Of a DNA stretch of 64,000 nucleotides, positions 16,509 through 25,100 are shown in pieces. The stretch comes from an uncultured Tenacibaculum sp. Lineage in GTDB: Bacteria > Bacteroidota > Bacteroidia > Flavobacteriales > Flavobacteriaceae. Positions within the stretch are counted from its first letter, which is position 1. Each line of letters opens with the position of its first letter. The stretch covers positions 1 to 64,000 of the forward strand of contig CANMJA010000015.1 in assembly GCA_947498055.1 (NCBI GenBank), written 5' to 3'. Position numbers and translations under genes: made by a program. The notes under the pieces are model-generated. The model did no database searches, was not told the DNA's origin, and saw only the letters and a program-made list of their open reading frames with translations.

Positions 16509-16547
16509 AAAAAAAGAAGAACATTTGTGTATGTTCTTCTTTTTTTT
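16509..16547. terminator. Bidirectional terminator
   Basis: A 16-bp stem (AAAAAAAGAAGAACAT and its complement) with a 6-nt loop and runs of A and T on the two sides, placed between the convergent lipoprotein and nuclease genes. Confidence 0.85.
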
Positions 16548-16563
16548 GTAGAATACTACAGAC

Positions 16564-17379
16564 TTAAAAAGCCCAGTTTTTATAACTATGGTTAGCTTCT
16601 AATTTGTTTTCAAGTTTGTCTGGTAATTTAGGAAAAAAGTCGATACCTGTTCTTTTTTCTAACTCATCAATAGAAACCACAAATTTATATAAAGGTTCTT
16701 TACTTTCTTTATGTGGAATTAAAAAAGCAATCGTTTTTATTTCTGGTTTCCGATAATCTAATAGTACTTTATAAAAAGCATTTGGCACACTTACTTTTTC
16801 TTTACCTATGTTTTTTAAATTGTTGTCTGTTAAAACACCTCCAGTAATTACATATAAATGTTTGTATTTCTTTGCCCAATAACGAGTTTTTTGTTCTAAA
16901 CGATTCCATACACCAGCATTAAAATCATGTTTTTGAGGAGAAATGTTAGAAGTAAAAAAGGTTTCATTAAAAGCTTTTTTTGAAAACTTTCGATCTCCAG
17001 CAGGACATAAATGACCTCTATCGTAACCAGATTTCTTATAATTTCGCCAGCTAGCAGATTTTGTTTTTACTTTAGGATCATCAATAAAATAAGGACGCTT
17101 AAAATTGGTGTGCACAATATCTTTTTTATTTAAAGAATAGGCAACCCATTCTGCTTGTTCATGTTTTTCATTATAAGATAATGAGTAAAAATTATGACGA
17201 ACAATCGAATTTGTTGTTGATGTGGGTAAAAAGTCAAAACCAGAAATAGGTTGTTGGCCAGATACTTCTTCTATAATAGTTACATCACTAGGCTCATTAT
17301 TTAATTTATCTTTAAATAAATAACCAGTTAATAAAACTATAAGTGCTATAGTTGAAAGTATTTTTTTATAGTTTCTCAC
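16564..17379 (-). CDS. DNA/RNA non-specific endonuclease (NUC1 family)
   Basis: Exported or membrane-anchored nuclease of 271 aa. An N-terminal hydrophobic segment (about residues 8-22) is a signal anchor or signal peptide. The beta-beta-alpha-metal site is DRGHLCPAGD with catalytic His123, followed by the metal-ligand region TSNISPQKHDFNAGVWNRLE. Such enzymes cut single- and double-stranded DNA and RNA outside the cytoplasm, for nutrition or defence. The start is a GTG that overlaps the TAG stop of the thioesterase gene by one base, so the two are translationally coupled. Confidence 0.85.
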   Translation of the reverse strand: MRNYKKILSTIALIVLLTGYLFKDKLNNEPSDVTIIEEVSGQQPISGFDFLPTSTTNSIVRHNFYSLSYNEKHEQAEWVAYSLNKKDIVHTNFKRPYFIDDPKVKTKSASWRNYKKSGYDRGHLCPAGDRKFSKKAFNETFFTSNISPQKHDFNAGVWNRLEQKTRYWAKKYKHLYVITGGVLTDNNLKNIGKEKVSVPNAFYKVLLDYRKPEIKTIAFLIPHKESKEPLYKFVVSIDELEKRTGIDFFPKLPDKLENKLEANHSYKNWAF

Positions 17380-17819
17380 TATTTTAAAGGTATTTCCTTA
17401 AAATCTTCTGTTTTTTCAGCAGCATCAAAAATTTCTTGAAACTTTTTAGGAGGAACTGTTAATTTTCTTTTTACTAAATCTAACCAAGCACCATATACAT
17501 TAATAACAGCAGATAATTTTCCTTGGCTATTAAATACTTCGTGTTGAATTTTCCAACGTTCTCCTTTACTAGATAATCCAGTAATTTTTAAATTAACAGA
17601 AATATCTTCTCCTAAATGTATTTCTTTTAAAAAACGAGTATTTTCTTCAAACAAAATAGGCCCTACTTTTTCTTTGGTAAAATCGTGTATAGTAATGCCA
17701 TATTGATTAAAAAATCGTAATCGAGATTCAGCAGCATAATCATTATATGCAGTATGACGCATGTGAATGTTTGCATCAAAATCAGCCCATCTAGTGGTAA
17801 AGTTTACAGTAAAATTCAT
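17379..17819 (-). CDS. Acyl-CoA thioesterase, 4HBT hotdog family
   Basis: Hotdog-fold thioesterase of 146 aa, similar to YbgC/FadM-type enzymes. The N-terminal motif (TTRWADFDANIHMRHTAYND) carries the family's catalytic Asp15, and length fits a single hotdog domain. It hydrolyses acyl-CoA thioesters in the cytoplasm; chain length cannot be read from sequence. It is the first gene of a two-gene unit with the exported nuclease, a pairing with no obvious functional link. Confidence 0.8.
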   Translation of the reverse strand: MNFTVNFTTRWADFDANIHMRHTAYNDYAAESRLRFFNQYGITIHDFTKEKVGPILFEENTRFLKEIHLGEDISVNLKITGLSSKGERWKIQHEVFNSQGKLSAVINVYGAWLDLVKRKLTVPPKKFQEIFDAAEKTEDFKEIPLK

Positions 17820-18269
17820 GAATGTAAATTATAAATCAGTTTTAGAACAAATATATAGAAGAATATTAATAAATATTGATGATAGACACTTCAAACTAAA
17901 AAAAAATAATTGAAAAAAATAATAAATTTAATACCTTCCTATTATATAAAAAAGATTACAGAATAGTATTCTCAGCTTTCTATTAAAAATATTTCTTCCA
18001 ATTTAAATACTCAGATACAAATTAGTTAATTATTTTCTATAACTACCATGTTTTTTAAAGTTAAACGCTGATTTTTAGGTGGTTTTGAATTGTTTAATTG
18101 TGTTTGTATAAATTAGTTTTTGTATCTTTAAATACACAAATAAAGAATTCTTCTTTGTTATTTTAAGTATTGGGGCAAAATAAAATATTCTTTTTGATAA
18201 AATTAGACGTAAATCTTGAGGGTCTTTAAATATATCAAGAAATTAATTAACTATAAATCTCATATTAAT
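17820..18269. other. AT-rich intergenic region
   Basis: No supported gene or RNA in this 450-base stretch between the divergent thioesterase and GG-leader peptide genes. An in-frame ATG at 18216 would extend the peptide by 18 basic residues, but this would spoil the standard leader start. A TTTTTG-rich stretch near 18113-18123 is a weak candidate for the peptide's promoter. Confidence 0.4.
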
Positions 18270-18452
18270 ATGAAAAAATCAATTTTAAATTTAGGAGAAA
18301 AATTAACAACAGTTGAGCAAAAAGAAATTAATGGTGGAGTGATACCTTCACAAGCTTGTGATGTAGTTTGTGTTTATGGTAATAGAGGAGGATGTGGATT
18401 TCCACATTGCCCAGGAGTATGTGATGGTAGAGGAGGTTATATTCTTTATTAA
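18270..18452 (+). CDS. GG-leader, cysteine-rich bacteriocin-like peptide precursor
   Basis: Precursor of 60 aa. The leader MKKSILNLGEKLTTVEQKEI ends in Asn-Gly-Gly (21-23), the double-glycine site cut by C39-type peptidase ABC exporters. The 37-residue core is rich in Gly and has five cysteines (30, 34, 42, 47, 51), suggesting disulphide bonds or modification. This leader type is common for small peptides of Flavobacteriaceae. No C39 transporter or modification enzyme lies nearby; the adjacent ABC permease is an OppC-type importer component and not an exporter. A strong terminator follows. The role (bacteriocin or signal) is inferred. Confidence 0.7.
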   Translation: MKKSILNLGEKLTTVEQKEINGGVIPSQACDVVCVYGNRGGCGFPHCPGVCDGRGGYILY

Positions 18453-18469
18453 GAAAATACAAAAAATAG

Positions 18470-18506
18470 AAAGTGCGATTTAATTAGGTCGCACTTTTGT
18501 TTTTTA
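18470..18506 (+). terminator. Terminator of the GG-leader peptide gene
   Basis: A 9-bp stem (AAAGTGCGA and TCGCACTTT) followed by TTTTGTTTTTT, 17 bases after the peptide stop codon. Confidence 0.8.
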
Positions 18507-19586
18507 TTAACTTTTTACATCCAATGCATCTCTAAGCGAATTTCCTAATAACATAAATGCCATTACCAAACTCATAATAGCAAACCCAGGAATTAATGCT
18601 AAAAAAGGTTTTCCTAAAATAATATAATTGTAATGATTTTTAATCATGCCACCCCAAGAAGGAGTTGGAGGCTGTGCGCCAATACCCAAAAAACTTAATC
18701 CACTTTCTATCAAAATAGCAGCAGCAAAGTTAGCCGCAGAAATAACAATAATCGGAGCCAGAATATTTGGCAAAATATGTTTAAATATAATTCTTAAATC
18801 AGAAAAACCTAAAACTTTAGCGGCTTCTACATATTGTTGCTGTTTGGTGGTGATTACCTGACCTCTTACAATACGAGCTACTTCTACCCACATAGTTAAA
18901 CCAACAGCAATAAACACTTGCCAAAAACCTTTACCTAAAGTTAAAGTAATCGCAATTACTAATAATAGGGTTGGTATAGACCATGTGATATTAATAAACC
19001 ACATAATAAAAGCATCTATTTTTCCACCATAATAACCAGAAATAGCGCCTATTGGAATCCCTATTAATAAAGAAATAAAAACGGCAATAAAGCCAATAAA
19101 AAAAGATATTCTAGTACCTATCAATAATCTACTTAATACATCTCTACCATATTTATCAGTTCCAAAATAGAACGTTTTTTTTCGAATGTAATTTTCAGGT
19201 TGGTTATTAAAAATAGAAGTATTAAATTCTTTAGGTAAACCATCAGAATATTTTACAACTTGGAGTGAATTTTCTTTTATGGTAAACGATTTTATAGGAA
19301 GTTCATCAAAGTGCGCTTTTTTTCCATATAAAAAAGAAGTAAACCAAGACTGTTTTTCGGTATTATCTAAAGGAATTTGTAACATTTGAATAGAAAATCC
19401 CATTGGTTTAGAATGAATTTCTAAATGCATTTGATTTGCTCCATTTGTATTATCAGGAGCTATCCAATAACAAAATACAGCAACAAAACCACAAAAAAGA
19501 ATATAAAAAAAACTGAAAACACCAAGTTTACTTTTTTTAAACTTTTTTAAAGCTAAGTGATGTAAAGAATTATTATTAGAACCCAT
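18507..19586 (-). CDS. Oligopeptide/dipeptide ABC transporter permease (OppC/DppC type)
   Basis: Inner-membrane permease of 359 aa. After a first helix (about residues 22-43) comes a large periplasmic insert (about 45-145), then the binding-protein-dependent permease core with five helices and the EAA loop (EAAKVLGFSDLRIIFKHILP) that docks the ATPase. GTDKYGRDVLSRLL is typical of the OppC/DppC/NikC branch. OppB, ATPase and binding-protein genes are absent nearby, so the rest of the transporter is elsewhere. It overlaps the upstream MscS gene by 11 bases. Confidence 0.85.
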   Translation of the reverse strand: MGSNNNSLHHLALKKFKKSKLGVFSFFYILFCGFVAVFCYWIAPDNTNGANQMHLEIHSKPMGFSIQMLQIPLDNTEKQSWFTSFLYGKKAHFDELPIKSFTIKENSLQVVKYSDGLPKEFNTSIFNNQPENYIRKKTFYFGTDKYGRDVLSRLLIGTRISFFIGFIAVFISLLIGIPIGAISGYYGGKIDAFIMWFINITWSIPTLLLVIAITLTLGKGFWQVFIAVGLTMWVEVARIVRGQVITTKQQQYVEAAKVLGFSDLRIIFKHILPNILAPIIVISAANFAAAILIESGLSFLGIGAQPPTPSWGGMIKNHYNYIILGKPFLALIPGFAIMSLVMAFMLLGNSLRDALDVKS

Positions 19587-20838
19587 TTTTTACCTCTTTC
19601 AAACTAACAATATCTATACTTGAAGGGTTTTCAAAAACTTCTAGATTAAAATAAGGAACACTGGCAAAAATATGATCAAAAATATCTGCCATAACTCTTT
19701 CATAAATGACCCATTGTTTTTGACTGCTAAAAGCATATATTTCTAAAGGAACTCCATTAGCAGTAGGTGCTAATTGACGACTCATAAAAAGTAAATCTTG
19801 ATTTATTTTTGGATGTTGCTTTAAATAAAAATCTAAATATTTACGAAACATTCCAAAATTGGTAAGGTTTCTACCATTTATTAATAAAGATTTGTCTACA
19901 TTATTTTCTGTATTGTGTTTTTTTATTTCATTAGCAATCGTATTGGTATACTCGCTAATGAATTCTATTTTTTTATAAGATTCAATTTCCTCATCCGTTA
20001 AAAAATGAATACTATTAATTTTTATAAAAATAGCTCGTTTTATACGTCTTCCACCAGAATGATTCATAGCGCGCCAATTTTTAAAAGAATCAGAGATTAA
20101 GGAGTAGGTAGGAATACTCGTAATGGTATTATCAAAATTTTTAACAATAACAGAAGTTAAATTTATTTCAGTAACATTACCGTCAGCCCCATATTTCTCC
20201 ATAGTAATCCAATCTTGCAACCTAACAGTGTCATATACAGAAATTTGAATACTTGCAACAAAACCTAAAATAGTATCCTTAAAAATAAGTAATAAAACTG
20301 CAGAGAAAGCTCCTAAAGCAGTAAAAAAACGTAGTAAAGGCTTTCCAGTAATTATAGAAAAAGAAATAACAAAAGCAATAATCCAGATTAAGATCATAAA
20401 AATTTGCACATAACTTTCTAAAGGTTTGTCTTTAAAAGCTGTTAAAGTGCGCAAAAAATCTTTAATACTTTGTAAAATGCTTTTTACCAGCCATATAACG
20501 CTAATAACAATAAGTAAATTAACAATACGCTGCGCAATATCTAAAAAATGAGGGAAATCTATTAAAATATATTTAGATGCCCCATAAGTTATAAAAAGTA
20601 CTAATACTCTAGATAAACTTAAAAAAAAAGAATTTTTAATTAAAATATTATCAAATTCTGTTTTTGTTTTATTAGCAATACGTTTTATAAAATTACTACC
20701 ATAATATCGTATTACTTTAAAAAGTAAATAACCAATTATTGCAATAATTAACAAATTACTTATTACGTTTAAATAGGTAGCAATTTCATGAGATAAACTC
20801 ATCTTTTCCTTTAAAAAATGATAGAAAAATCGATTCAA
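19576..20838 (-). CDS. MscS-family mechanosensitive ion channel
   Basis: Membrane channel of 420 aa. Five or so N-terminal helices (about residues 20-200) end in the pore-lining helix (LRFFTALGAFSAVLLLIFKD), followed by the cytoplasmic beta domain with the MscS signature (YDTVRLQDWITMEKYGADGN) and a longer C-terminal vestibule. It opens under membrane tension to release solutes on osmotic downshock. The neighbours (oligopeptide permease, queuosine-precursor transporter) are also membrane proteins but probably unrelated in function. Confidence 0.85.
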   Translation of the reverse strand: MNRFFYHFLKEKMSLSHEIATYLNVISNLLIIAIIGYLLFKVIRYYGSNFIKRIANKTKTEFDNILIKNSFFLSLSRVLVLFITYGASKYILIDFPHFLDIAQRIVNLLIVISVIWLVKSILQSIKDFLRTLTAFKDKPLESYVQIFMILIWIIAFVISFSIITGKPLLRFFTALGAFSAVLLLIFKDTILGFVASIQISVYDTVRLQDWITMEKYGADGNVTEINLTSVIVKNFDNTITSIPTYSLISDSFKNWRAMNHSGGRRIKRAIFIKINSIHFLTDEEIESYKKIEFISEYTNTIANEIKKHNTENNVDKSLLINGRNLTNFGMFRKYLDFYLKQHPKINQDLLFMSRQLAPTANGVPLEIYAFSSQKQWVIYERVMADIFDHIFASVPYFNLEVFENPSSIDIVSLKEVKNGF

Positions 20839-20853
20839 TTTTTATGTTTTATA

Positions 20854-21558
20854 TTAAATATTCTGAATTTCTTCACCAGGTTGCAAATTAAATTTTTTCC
20901 TGAATAAATACACCGCAATATATAACAAAGGAGTGTCTAAAGCAGCAATTAAGATTTTAAATATAACACCACTTATTAATAATCCTAAAAACTTATTCCA
21001 AGCTATTATTTCAAACGAACATAATAAAAGGAGTACCGTTAATGTATCTATAAATTGAGAAGAAAATGTAGAAAAATTATTACGCAGCCATAAATGTTTT
21101 CCTTTAGTAAAAGCTTTCCAAAAATGATATACTCTAATATCTACAAATTGTGCAAATAAATAGGCAAGCATAGAAGCAAGAACTGCTAATGGAGCTGCGC
21201 CAAAAACTACATTAAAGGTAGCGTCGTTTACAGAAGACCAAGAAGTAGCTGGAGCTAGTTTACCAACATATATAATTAGTAATGAAAAAAGAGAAGCAAA
21301 TATGCCAGCAATAACTACTTGGTTGGCTTTCTTTTTACCATAAATTTCTGAAAGAATATCTGTAATTAAAAAAGTAATAGGATAGGGGAGTAACCCCACA
21401 GAAATCTCAAATAATTTAACATCAAATATCTTTAAATCAAAAGGGTACCAATAAAAAAACTTTTGAAATATTAAATTAGAAGCTACTAAAGAAGCAATAA
21501 ATAAGGAAGCTAAAATAAGATATATATTTTGAGCTAGTAGTTTATTATTCTCGGTCAT
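20854..21558 (-). CDS. Queuosine precursor transporter (YhhQ/QPTR family)
   Basis: Polytopic inner-membrane protein of about 234 aa with six or so helices, of the VUT/YhhQ family that imports preQ0/preQ1 or queuine for tRNA queuosine synthesis. Typical features are the early PYPITFLITDILSEIYGKKK block and the later FRKKF end. An ATG at 21615 would add 19 polar residues but overlaps the fabD promoter region, so MTENNKLLAQ at 21558 is preferred. It diverges from fabD. Confidence 0.8.
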   Translation of the reverse strand: MTENNKLLAQNIYLILASLFIASLVASNLIFQKFFYWYPFDLKIFDVKLFEISVGLLPYPITFLITDILSEIYGKKKANQVVIAGIFASLFSLLIIYVGKLAPATSWSSVNDATFNVVFGAAPLAVLASMLAYLFAQFVDIRVYHFWKAFTKGKHLWLRNNFSTFSSQFIDTLTVLLLLCSFEIIAWNKFLGLLISGVIFKILIAALDTPLLYIAVYLFRKKFNLQPGEEIQNI

Positions 21559-21587
21559 AAAACGAAAATAACAAAATTTAAATTGAT

Positions 21588-21595
21588 TATGTTTG
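21588..21595 (+). promoter_or_regulatory. -7 box of the fabD promoter
   Basis: TATGTTTG matches the Bacteroidota consensus TAnnTTTG exactly and lies 30 bases before the fabD ATG. It excludes the more upstream in-frame start. No good -33 TTG is seen at standard distance. Confidence 0.5.
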
Positions 21596-21625
21596 CATAA
21601 CAAAACAAATGACAAAAAGAAACTT

Positions 21626-22513
21626 ATGAAGGCGTATGTTTTTCCTGGGCAAGGAGCTCAATATACAGGAATGGGACTCGATTTATACGAGAAATATCCA
21701 ATAGCACAAGAACTTTTCGAAAAGGCAAATGCTATTTTAGGGTTTAGTATTACTGATGTAATGTTTGAAGGTTCTGCAGAAGAATTAAAACAAACGAAAG
21801 TTACACAACCAGCCATATTTTTGCACTCTGTAATTTTAGCAAAAGTTTTAGGAGATAACTTTAAACCAGAAATGGTTGCAGGTCATTCTTTAGGAGAATT
21901 ATCCGCTTTAGTAGCAAATAACGTTTTATCTTTTGAAGATGGTTTAAAATTAGTGGCAAAAAGAGCAACGGCAATGCAAAAAGCCTGTGAAGCACAAGAA
22001 TCTACTATGGCTGCTGTATTAGGTTTAGAAGATGATGTGGTTGAAGAAACATGTAAAACTATTGAAGGCGTTGTGGTTGCTGCAAATTATAATTGTCCTG
22101 GGCAATTAGTAATTTCTGGAGAAGTAAAAGCGATTGAAAAAGCATGTGAAATTTTAAAAGAAAAAGGAGCAAGAAGAGCATTAGTATTGCCTGTTGGTGG
22201 TGCATTTCATTCTCCGTTAATGGAACCTGCACGTGAAGAGTTAGCAAAAGCAATAGAAGAAACTACTTTTAATGAGCCAAGTTGTCCGGTATATCAAAAT
22301 GTAGTAGCAGAAGCTGTTACAAATCCTGATGAAATAAAAGCAAATTTAATAGCGCAATTAACAGGGCCAGTTAGATGGACGCAATGTATACAAGCGATGA
22401 TTAAAGACGGAGGAACTGAGTTTATAGAAGTAGGTCCTGGTAAAGTATTACAAGGTTTAATGCGTAAAATAGATAGAAGTGTTACTGCAAGTGCAGCTTC
22501 ATTAGAAGAATAA
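21626..22513 (+). CDS. fabD: Malonyl-CoA:ACP transacylase
   Basis: Cytoplasmic enzyme of 295 aa that transfers malonyl from CoA to acyl carrier protein, feeding fatty acid synthesis. It starts with the conserved FPGQGAQYTGMG, has the nucleophile Ser88 in GHSLGE, the catalytic His in GGAFHSPLM, and the C-terminal FIEVGPGKVLQGL. Length is normal. An upstream in-frame TTG is rejected because it lies in the -7 box. It is a monocistronic unit closed by a terminator. Confidence 0.95.
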   Translation: MKAYVFPGQGAQYTGMGLDLYEKYPIAQELFEKANAILGFSITDVMFEGSAEELKQTKVTQPAIFLHSVILAKVLGDNFKPEMVAGHSLGELSALVANNVLSFEDGLKLVAKRATAMQKACEAQESTMAAVLGLEDDVVEETCKTIEGVVVAANYNCPGQLVISGEVKAIEKACEILKEKGARRALVLPVGGAFHSPLMEPAREELAKAIEETTFNEPSCPVYQNVVAEAVTNPDEIKANLIAQLTGPVRWTQCIQAMIKDGGTEFIEVGPGKVLQGLMRKIDRSVTASAASLEE

Positions 22514-22537
22514 TTATTTATTAATTTAAAGAATTAC

Positions 22538-22574
22538 AAAAGAGAGGTTTTATTTTAAAATACTCTCTTTTTTT
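22538..22574 (+). terminator. fabD terminator
   Basis: A 9-bp stem (AAAAGAGAG and CTCTCTTTT), an A/T-rich loop and a following T run, about 25 bases after the fabD stop. Confidence 0.75.
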
Positions 22575-22642
22575 GTAAAGATGTGTGAAGAGATTTTCTT
22601 TGAGATAAATGGTATATTACCTATTCTAATTTTTTGATAATA

Positions 22643-23587
22643 ATGAAAAAACCGATACAAATAATAGCGTTTCTAATACTTTGTTTTCTAATAAATAAAG
22701 CAAACAGTCAATCTCAAGAATCTTTTAATGAATTAATAAAAGAAACCAATGGTTTTCTTAATAGTCATAGTGTTTTAAATGATTATATGGGTTCCTATGA
22801 CACCTTTATTTCATTTAAAGAATCAGGGTTGTCAAAAAAAAGAATAGAATCTGCGATTATGAACAACGATTATGAAGATGGAATATCTAAAGGCAAGGAT
22901 TCTATTTATGAAGCTTATTTAATTGAAGAATTAAATAAATTAATAAAAAGTAATGTTTATAAAATCATTTCTCATACTAAATTTAAAGCACAGAAAATCG
23001 ATAGTTTATTAAATGGTGGGATTAATATTGTTAAATCTGAAGACAATAAACTGTATAATTTTTCATTTAATGAAAAAACAGGAGGTACTTATAGAAGTAG
23101 AATATCTATCATGTATTTCTCGGATGTTGCTACAGAAAATCAAGCCAATCAAGAAAAAAAGGAAATGGGAAAATTAGATCCGTATGAAATTTTTGAAGGT
23201 GATGGATTTAATAAAATACATTCTATACCAACAAAAGAAGGAACAAAGTATGTTTTAGAAAGTTTTGTAAGAGGATGTTCATGGTGTTTTCTGTCGAGTA
23301 TTATGTTAGTGAAATTTAAAGATGGAGTTTTTCATCAAGATTTTTTGTATTCTTTAGATTCAAGAAACCCAACTGAAGGAATAGAGTATAATTCAAAAAC
23401 CAAAAAAATAACAGTGGATTATGTAACAGATGATTTAACTACCGATTGTTATTGTAATAATTCTCAAAAAACAGAAGAAAATTCAAATGAAAGAGAAGAA
23501 GTAAAAAAGAAATGCCATTGTACTTTTCAATTTAATGGACTTAATTTTTTTTTAATGAAGAAAGGTTCAGAAAAAGTAAAAGAATAA
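22643..23587 (+). CDS. Hypothetical secreted protein
   Basis: Unrecognised exported protein of 314 aa with a signal peptide (about residues 1-22, ending KANSQ). The mature part is mixed alpha/beta and has a cysteine cluster: a CSWC pair near the middle and CYC/CHC pairs near the C-terminus that could form disulphides or bind metal. An in-frame TTG 9 bases upstream is less likely than the ATG used here. No functional link to fabD or the downstream Crp gene is evident. Confidence 0.6.
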   Translation: MKKPIQIIAFLILCFLINKANSQSQESFNELIKETNGFLNSHSVLNDYMGSYDTFISFKESGLSKKRIESAIMNNDYEDGISKGKDSIYEAYLIEELNKLIKSNVYKIISHTKFKAQKIDSLLNGGINIVKSEDNKLYNFSFNEKTGGTYRSRISIMYFSDVATENQANQEKKEMGKLDPYEIFEGDGFNKIHSIPTKEGTKYVLESFVRGCSWCFLSSIMLVKFKDGVFHQDFLYSLDSRNPTEGIEYNSKTKKITVDYVTDDLTTDCYCNNSQKTEENSNEREEVKKKCHCTFQFNGLNFFLMKKGSEKVKE

Positions 23588-23678
23588 GAAGTTATTCTTT
23601 TTCAGATACTAATTTCATGATGAAATTCTAATAAGCTGTTTAAATCCGTTGATTTCCTTGTGATTAAAAATTAATAGT

Positions 23679-23860
23679 ACCCGTTGTGCATTTGGAGTAA
23701 AATTCTGTCAATTCGAGTGATTTTTCGGAATAAAATGGAGAAAAAGTGTATCGAGAATCATCATTTTAGTTCTAAAATAGTTCTCGATACACTTTTTCCT
23801 ACCTCAAAAGTACTCGAACTGACATTTAGTGCTATTAAAATTCCTAAATGCACAACGGGT
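23679..23860. mobile_element. 182-bp MITE-like element with target-site duplication
   Basis: Terminal inverted repeats ACCCGTTGTGCATTT (left) and its complement (right, with a one-base bulge) bound a non-coding element flanked by a direct repeat TAATAGT (23672-23678 and 23861-23867), a 7-bp target-site duplication. Inside are nested inverted repeats: TGTCAATTCGAGT against ACTCGAACTGACA (12 of 13 matching) and a perfect 17-bp pair AAAAAGTGTATCGAGAA / complement. The whole element can fold into one long hairpin. It carries no protein gene, so a transposase would have to act in trans. It sits 10 bases beyond the stop codon of the Crp-type gene. Confidence 0.75.
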
Positions 23861-23870
23861 TAATAGTAAA

Positions 23871-24437
23871 TTATATTACAATTTGTAAATCATTTAAAGA
23901 ACGGTTTAAACTCCTTAAAGTAATACCTAAATAATTCGCAATGTCTTGTTTCGGAATTTCTTTAAGAATAGTAGGAAATTCTTTAAATAGTTTAAGAATA
24001 TTGTCTTTTATAGTTCTATTTTGTTGAAAAGCAAATCGAGGGCCTTTCTTACTTAGTTTTGTCACTAACGCTTCTAATACTATTTTATTAAATATTTTGT
24101 TGGTATTTAAAAGAAATTGAAAGTTTTGATGCGATATTTTATAATATACAACGTCAGTAATAGCTATCATAGAACAATAAATAGGTTGGTTATTAAAAAC
24201 TTCTAATTCCCCAAATTTCATTCCTTCACTAAAAAATTCTTGAATAAATTCAGTGCCATTTTCATCGCTTAGGCTACATTTAGCAATTCCTTGCTTAATA
24301 ATATACACCCAATTTGTTCTGGTATCTTGTTGGGCTATTATCGTTTTTGAAACACAGTTTTCTTTCATAAAAGAAAGAGATTCTTCTTCTTTTAAATTAG
24401 AGATGAAATTAAGTAAATCAATATTCTTTCGTATCAT
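23871..24437 (-). CDS. Crp/Fnr-family transcriptional regulator
   Basis: Regulator of 188 aa with an N-terminal cyclic-nucleotide-binding-like beta-barrel (about residues 10-125; IIKQGIAKCSLSDENGTEFI, GMKFGELEVFNNQP) and a C-terminal winged HTH (about 140-188; PKQDIANYLGITLRSLNRSL). It has no cysteine cluster for an Fe-S centre, so it is not a classical Fnr. It diverges from an HD-phosphohydrolase/MFS pair that it may control. A MITE lies directly after its 3' end. Confidence 0.85.
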   Translation of the reverse strand: MIRKNIDLLNFISNLKEEESLSFMKENCVSKTIIAQQDTRTNWVYIIKQGIAKCSLSDENGTEFIQEFFSEGMKFGELEVFNNQPIYCSMIAITDVVYYKISHQNFQFLLNTNKIFNKIVLEALVTKLSKKGPRFAFQQNRTIKDNILKLFKEFPTILKEIPKQDIANYLGITLRSLNRSLNDLQIVI

Positions 24438-24524
24438 TTAAAGGAGTAAAGACAAATGTCCTTTTTTAAATTACTAAAGGACATGTTATTTGTACTCTCA
24501 AAAATAATTAATAAAAAAGTAAAA

Positions 24525-25100
24525 ATGGAGGTAGAAAGATTATTAAAACAATTGGCTTTTATTAAAGAGATAGACAAGATAAAATATATACAAAGAAAAA
24601 GTAAGTTATTTTATAGTGATAGAAGGGAAAATGATGCAGAACATTCTTGGCATTTAGCAATGATGGTTTTAATATTAGCTGAATATAGTAATGACACTAT
24701 AGATGTTTTAAAAGTACTCAAAATGGTGTTAATACATGATATTGTTGAAATTGACGCAGGAGATATCTTTTTATACGATACTAAAAAAAATCACAATAAT
24801 ACAGCAGAAGAATTAAAAGCAGCGAAGCGAATTTTTGGAATGCTTCCATCTGCTCAAGCAGAAACTTATATAAAAATATGGTTAGAATTTGAAGAAGGCA
24901 AAACGAAAGAAGCTACATTTGCAAAAGCAATAGATCGTTTACAACCGATTTTACAAAACTTAGTCAATAATGGAGGAACTTGGAAAGAATTTGATGTGCC
25001 ATTTTCTATGGTATATGAAAAATCGAAATCGATAGATAAAGGATCTACTATTATATGGAAACATGTAGAAGCATTAATTAACACCCATTTTAATATATAA
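24525..25100 (+). CDS. HD-domain phosphohydrolase (YfbR/HDDC2-like)
   Basis: Cytoplasmic protein of 191 aa in the HD superfamily. Metal ligands are seen as DAEHSWHLA (His40) and LIHDIVEIDAGD (His71, Asp72), the pattern of HDDC2/YfbR 5'-nucleotidase-like enzymes that dephosphorylate nucleoside monophosphates. The ATG at 24525 begins the conserved domain; an ATG at 24456 would add 23 residues that do not resemble the family. Its stop directly abuts the MFS start, so both are co-transcribed. Confidence 0.8.
   Translation: MEVERLLKQLAFIKEIDKIKYIQRKSKLFYSDRRENDAEHSWHLAMMVLILAEYSNDTIDVLKVLKMVLIHDIVEIDAGDIFLYDTKKNHNNTAEELKAAKRIFGMLPSAQAETYIKIWLEFEEGKTKEATFAKAIDRLQPILQNLVNNGGTWKEFDVPFSMVYEKSKSIDKGSTIIWKHVEALINTHFNI

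Noticed and set aside
16564..17379. Endonuclease as effector of the S8/CHAT system
   Set aside because: It is on the opposite strand, coupled to a thioesterase gene, lacks the ECF promoter motif, and is separated by a strong bidirectional terminator.
18216..18269. Longer N-terminus for the GG-leader peptide
   Set aside because: The inner ATG begins the standard leader MKKSILNLGEKL; the upstream extension is basic and atypical for GG leaders.
22059..22253. Open frame antisense to fabD
   Set aside because: Shadow of the strongly conserved fabD coding sequence, with Leu/Gln-rich low-complexity translation and no start context.
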